Shown: positions 61,740 to 64,000 of the stretch, in pieces
How the letters are laid out: each line of letters starts with the position of its first letter
Position numbering within the stretch: position 1 is the first letter of the stretch
Assembly: GCA_914767715.1 (NCBI GenBank)
Contig: OU612065.1
Location: 37,696,001-37,760,000, forward strand
Length of the DNA stretch: 64,000 bases
Source: Membranipora membranacea
Taxonomy: Eukaryota; Bryozoa; Gymnolaemata; Cheilostomatida; Membraniporidae
Direction: 5' to 3'
Program-made: the position numbers and the translations under genes
The notes under the pieces: generated by a model
What the model was told of the DNA's origin: nothing
The model's database searches: none
Seen by the model: only the letters and a program-made list of their open reading frames with translations

Positions 61740-62160
61740 TAGGTTCTCGGTGAGTGGTAAGTGTTTTGTTTGTGAGGGTGAAGCTTACATGAGTTATCTT
61801 TATTATAACGTAGTATAGGTGGCCTTGTCATTACATAGAAACACATTACATGTAAAATCAAGCTTTTTTTATTATATTTTCTTACACTGTGAAGCATATG
61901 TGTCAACTGTCCCGGATCTCTCGGGATTGTCCAGGGATTATGCTCATCGTCCCTCAAGCACTTAATGTCCCTCAAATGTCCAGGGAAACGATTTATGTAT
62001 GCTTAAAAATCGGTCATGCATGTTAGAATAGATGTTATTATGTTTATTCAATTGTTTGTGAGAGTGAAGCTTACATGAGTTATCTTTATTAAAACGTAGT
62101 ATAGGTGGTCTTGTCATTACATGTAAAATCAAGCCTATTATATTATATTGTCTTACACTG
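61740..62160 (+). repeat. Direct duplication (about 61750-61870 and 62050-62165)
   Basis: Both contain GTGAAGCTTACATGAGTTAT and ACGTAGTATAGGTGG. They are about 305 bases apart. A run of GGGATTGTCCAGGGA and TCCCTCAA repeats lies between. Confidence 0.7.
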
Positions 62161-62399
62161 TGAAATGTGAAGGCTCATTCTATAACAGCACAATAGTGAA
62201 TGTAATTTATTTAGCAGGCAGGTTTAATTAAATGCTAATGGAAAGCTGGTTGGTTCATTGTAAATGGGTCAAATCTCGACAATTCTAGAATTGTACAGAA
62301 TTGTCCAACAATTCAGGGGCATGAAACGCAGTGTAATATGTTATATCCTTATTGTTATTGCTATATATGATAAACATATATATATATATATACATATAT

Positions 62400-62524
62400 T
62401 CTAATTTATAACAGTATTAATGCAAAGAAAAATGAATTTGTCTTACCTTAGTTTATATGGAGACTGTCTCCTTGAGTGATGAACAGTGTTCTGAATTACC
62501 CTTCTAACATCACTGTCTTTTATA
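62400..62524 (-). pseudogene. Orphan promoter and first exon of the Asn-Gly-repeat family
   Basis: On the minus strand TATAAAAG (62524-62517) is followed by a leader with GAACACTGTTCATCACTCAAGG and CAGTCTCCATATAAACTAAG (given here in part), then donor GTAAGA at 62446. A shortened intron leads to TTAG|AATATAT, the first bases of exon 2, and then a TA microsatellite (62373-62398). No signal peptide or coding repeat follows. Upstream homology to the copy-4 promoter extends to about 62600. Confidence 0.55.
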
Positions 62525-62529
62525 GGCTG

Positions 62530-63869
62530 ACAGTCGATCTTTTTTGGTGATGTAACCTAGGAGTTGATGGAAGATTGCCTATTTAATAATGAGTGTCTCT
62601 TCCGAAATTTTATTTTCAACACTGTTGTCAGAGTTGGTATCTGACATTCTTCTCGATAGATGTTCATTGTGGCCTTGTTGGAAGATTGCCTATTGAGTTA
62701 TCATCGCCACATCTAACAATCTATTCCTAATATCCTTGTCTAAAGTGGATCGTTTTTTTATACTTATATCCAAGAAGCTGTGTCACTTTGAGCCAAAGAC
62801 TTCAGGTATTATATTTAATGAAAGTATCTGCAAAGTTCCTTATTTCTCCAGTTTATCTGAATTTTATCAGAAATCAAACTCACTTCCTCTAGTTAGATTT
62901 TCACAAGATTTGAATTCTTTTTTGAAATTTCATGCTTCTCGAAAGGAAGTCAAAATTATGGTTTGTTATAAATTTGTTAATAACACCCATGTGATTATCA
63001 TCAGAATCGACAGTTTGTAAAAAAAATTAAAAGCCGCCAGTAAATAATAACATAGATGTACTGAGTTTGTTTACCTACTGTATGTCAAATCAAGGTTATC
63101 AATTCTCTTTTCTTTGAGCAAGGAATTGGAAAGTTTGGTTTCTGATTTTGTAGTTAAATTTTGAATGTAGATCCCCCCTTCAGATTTGTGCCCTCAATAT
63201 CAGATCATTTTGGTTTCCTTCTTCCAATTCTGACAAACTTCTGCTAACTTTAATACCACGATTAGGTTCATCATGGAATGTACAAAAGCAATCTACATTG
63301 TTCACTGTTGTATCATATTGTGTCAAAATATCATTCTGTACAACCGTAATGACTGTGACTGCATGACAGGAGATTTGAAAACCGCCAGTCAATATTGACT
63401 TTAATTACCTAAAACAAATTTCAATTCGGCTCTCGATCGTGAGTTTCTCATCAACATTACCATCATCTTATTTTGAATCTGTAAACCCATAGCCATGTTA
63501 TCTCAATACTCGAAGCCATTGTAACACTGAGTGAAACATTTCAGGGTTTTAAAAAAATCAGGATCCAACAAGGAAAAATAACAATGATTAAAATAAATAA
63601 ATGCTGAGGGATGTCAAATGTAAAGATTATTACATTGCACAATTTATAGCCAATATGGAAGCTGGAAATTAGTGTCAATCTCCCTGATATCGTATAATTT
63701 GGTTTCAGCAAAAAAATTGGAATTCAAAAATGGAAGTGGTCCAGATTGCCAATAATGCTAAATCTATAAATAATAACGATTATGATGTCACCAATTACTG
63801 AACAATGACTCGTTTACAGGATGTGGTACAAAAATAGGTATTCTCCCCAAAAAGCATCCATGAAATTGA
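62530..63869. other. No gene recognised
   Basis: A duplicate of part of the orphan promoter's upstream block (GTTGGAAGATTGCCTATT) occurs at 62678-62695. Otherwise there are only short frames. Confidence 0.45.
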
Positions 63870-64000
63870 ATTGACAGAACACTGGAAGCTGTAGCGGAAA
63901 CTTACACAGCGGAACCAACGATGATGGAAAGAGAGATGGTAGCTCAGGAGGAGGTACCAACGGAAACGGCAATGGTAACAACAATGGTGGAAATGGAGGC
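63870..64000 (+). CDS. Partial diverged Asn-Gly-repeat protein running off the window
   Basis: An open frame reads TGSCSGNLHSGTNDDGKRDG, then SSGGGTNGNGNGNNNGGNGG to the last base. An acceptor-like TTGACAG ends at about 63877. It shares the Gly/Asn repeat style and a Cys near the front with the other copies but has a different N-terminal part. The 3' end is outside the window. Confidence 0.5.
   Translation, partial: MDRTLEAVAETYTAEPTMMEREMVAQEEVPTETAMVTTMVEME

Overview
The window looks like nuclear DNA from a non-vertebrate animal. It is AT-rich. Its genes are split by short introns with canonical GT/AG sites. Small secreted-protein genes have a TATA box, a non-coding first exon and AATAAA poly(A) signals, and the sequence is full of diverged segmental duplications, foldback repeats and retroelement scraps. 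I cannot name the phylum from sequence alone. One 500-base run of N (51092-51591) is an assembly gap.

Two kinds of gene stand out. (1) A long plus-strand gene (18186-29372) can be assembled from about 24 exons whose splice phases all close. It encodes a roughly 1,140-residue protein with an N-terminal Tudor-like domain, an Asp/Ala/Gly-rich repeat region, C2H2-type zinc fingers, a tyrosine-recombinase-like domain that keeps most catalytic positions, and a C-terminal Myb/SANT-like domain. The repeat region comes from tandemly duplicated phase 1-1 exons: 57-nt or 99-nt exons in 422-464-bp units, with older copies downstream. A second set of three 48-nt phase 1-1 exons precedes the last exon. (2) Small secreted low-complexity proteins: an Asn-Gly-repeat family with three intact copies (16150, 39484, 53727, all plus strand), a 5'-truncated copy (4049-4243, minus), a 3' fragment (54352), an orphan promoter plus first exon (62400-62524, minus) and a diverged partial member at the window end; and a single 92-residue protein with PDVK/PKVKV repeats (47366-48464, minus).

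Mobile elements include a complete-ended 3.2-kb P-type element (35478-38678). It has a perfect 8-bp target duplication GTTATAGT, terminal inverted repeats of about 770 bp and a THAP-domain ORF. There are also two LINE fragments (about 8.4-8.8 kb and 13.8-14.1 kb) and a tRNA-derived SINE (about 1.9-2.1 kb).

The rest is a mosaic of duplicated blocks. Direct pairs: 1-1078 with 14684-15768; 2690-3845 with 30652-31806; 5560-6012 with 32975-33475; 6037-12078 with 44009-50947; 15770-16745 with 53320-54335; 29870-30480 with 40110-40860. Inverted pairs: 11590-12735 with 41090-42435; 33460-33840 with 40435-40810; 34213-35325 with 43212-44322; 50300-50716 with 51628-52035 around the gap. The 6-12 kb and 44-51 kb pair is informative, because one copy carries the intact PDVK-repeat gene and the other has only its promoter, first exon and 3' end. 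Stretches 54.5-61 kb and 62.5-63.8 kb show little beyond simple repeats.
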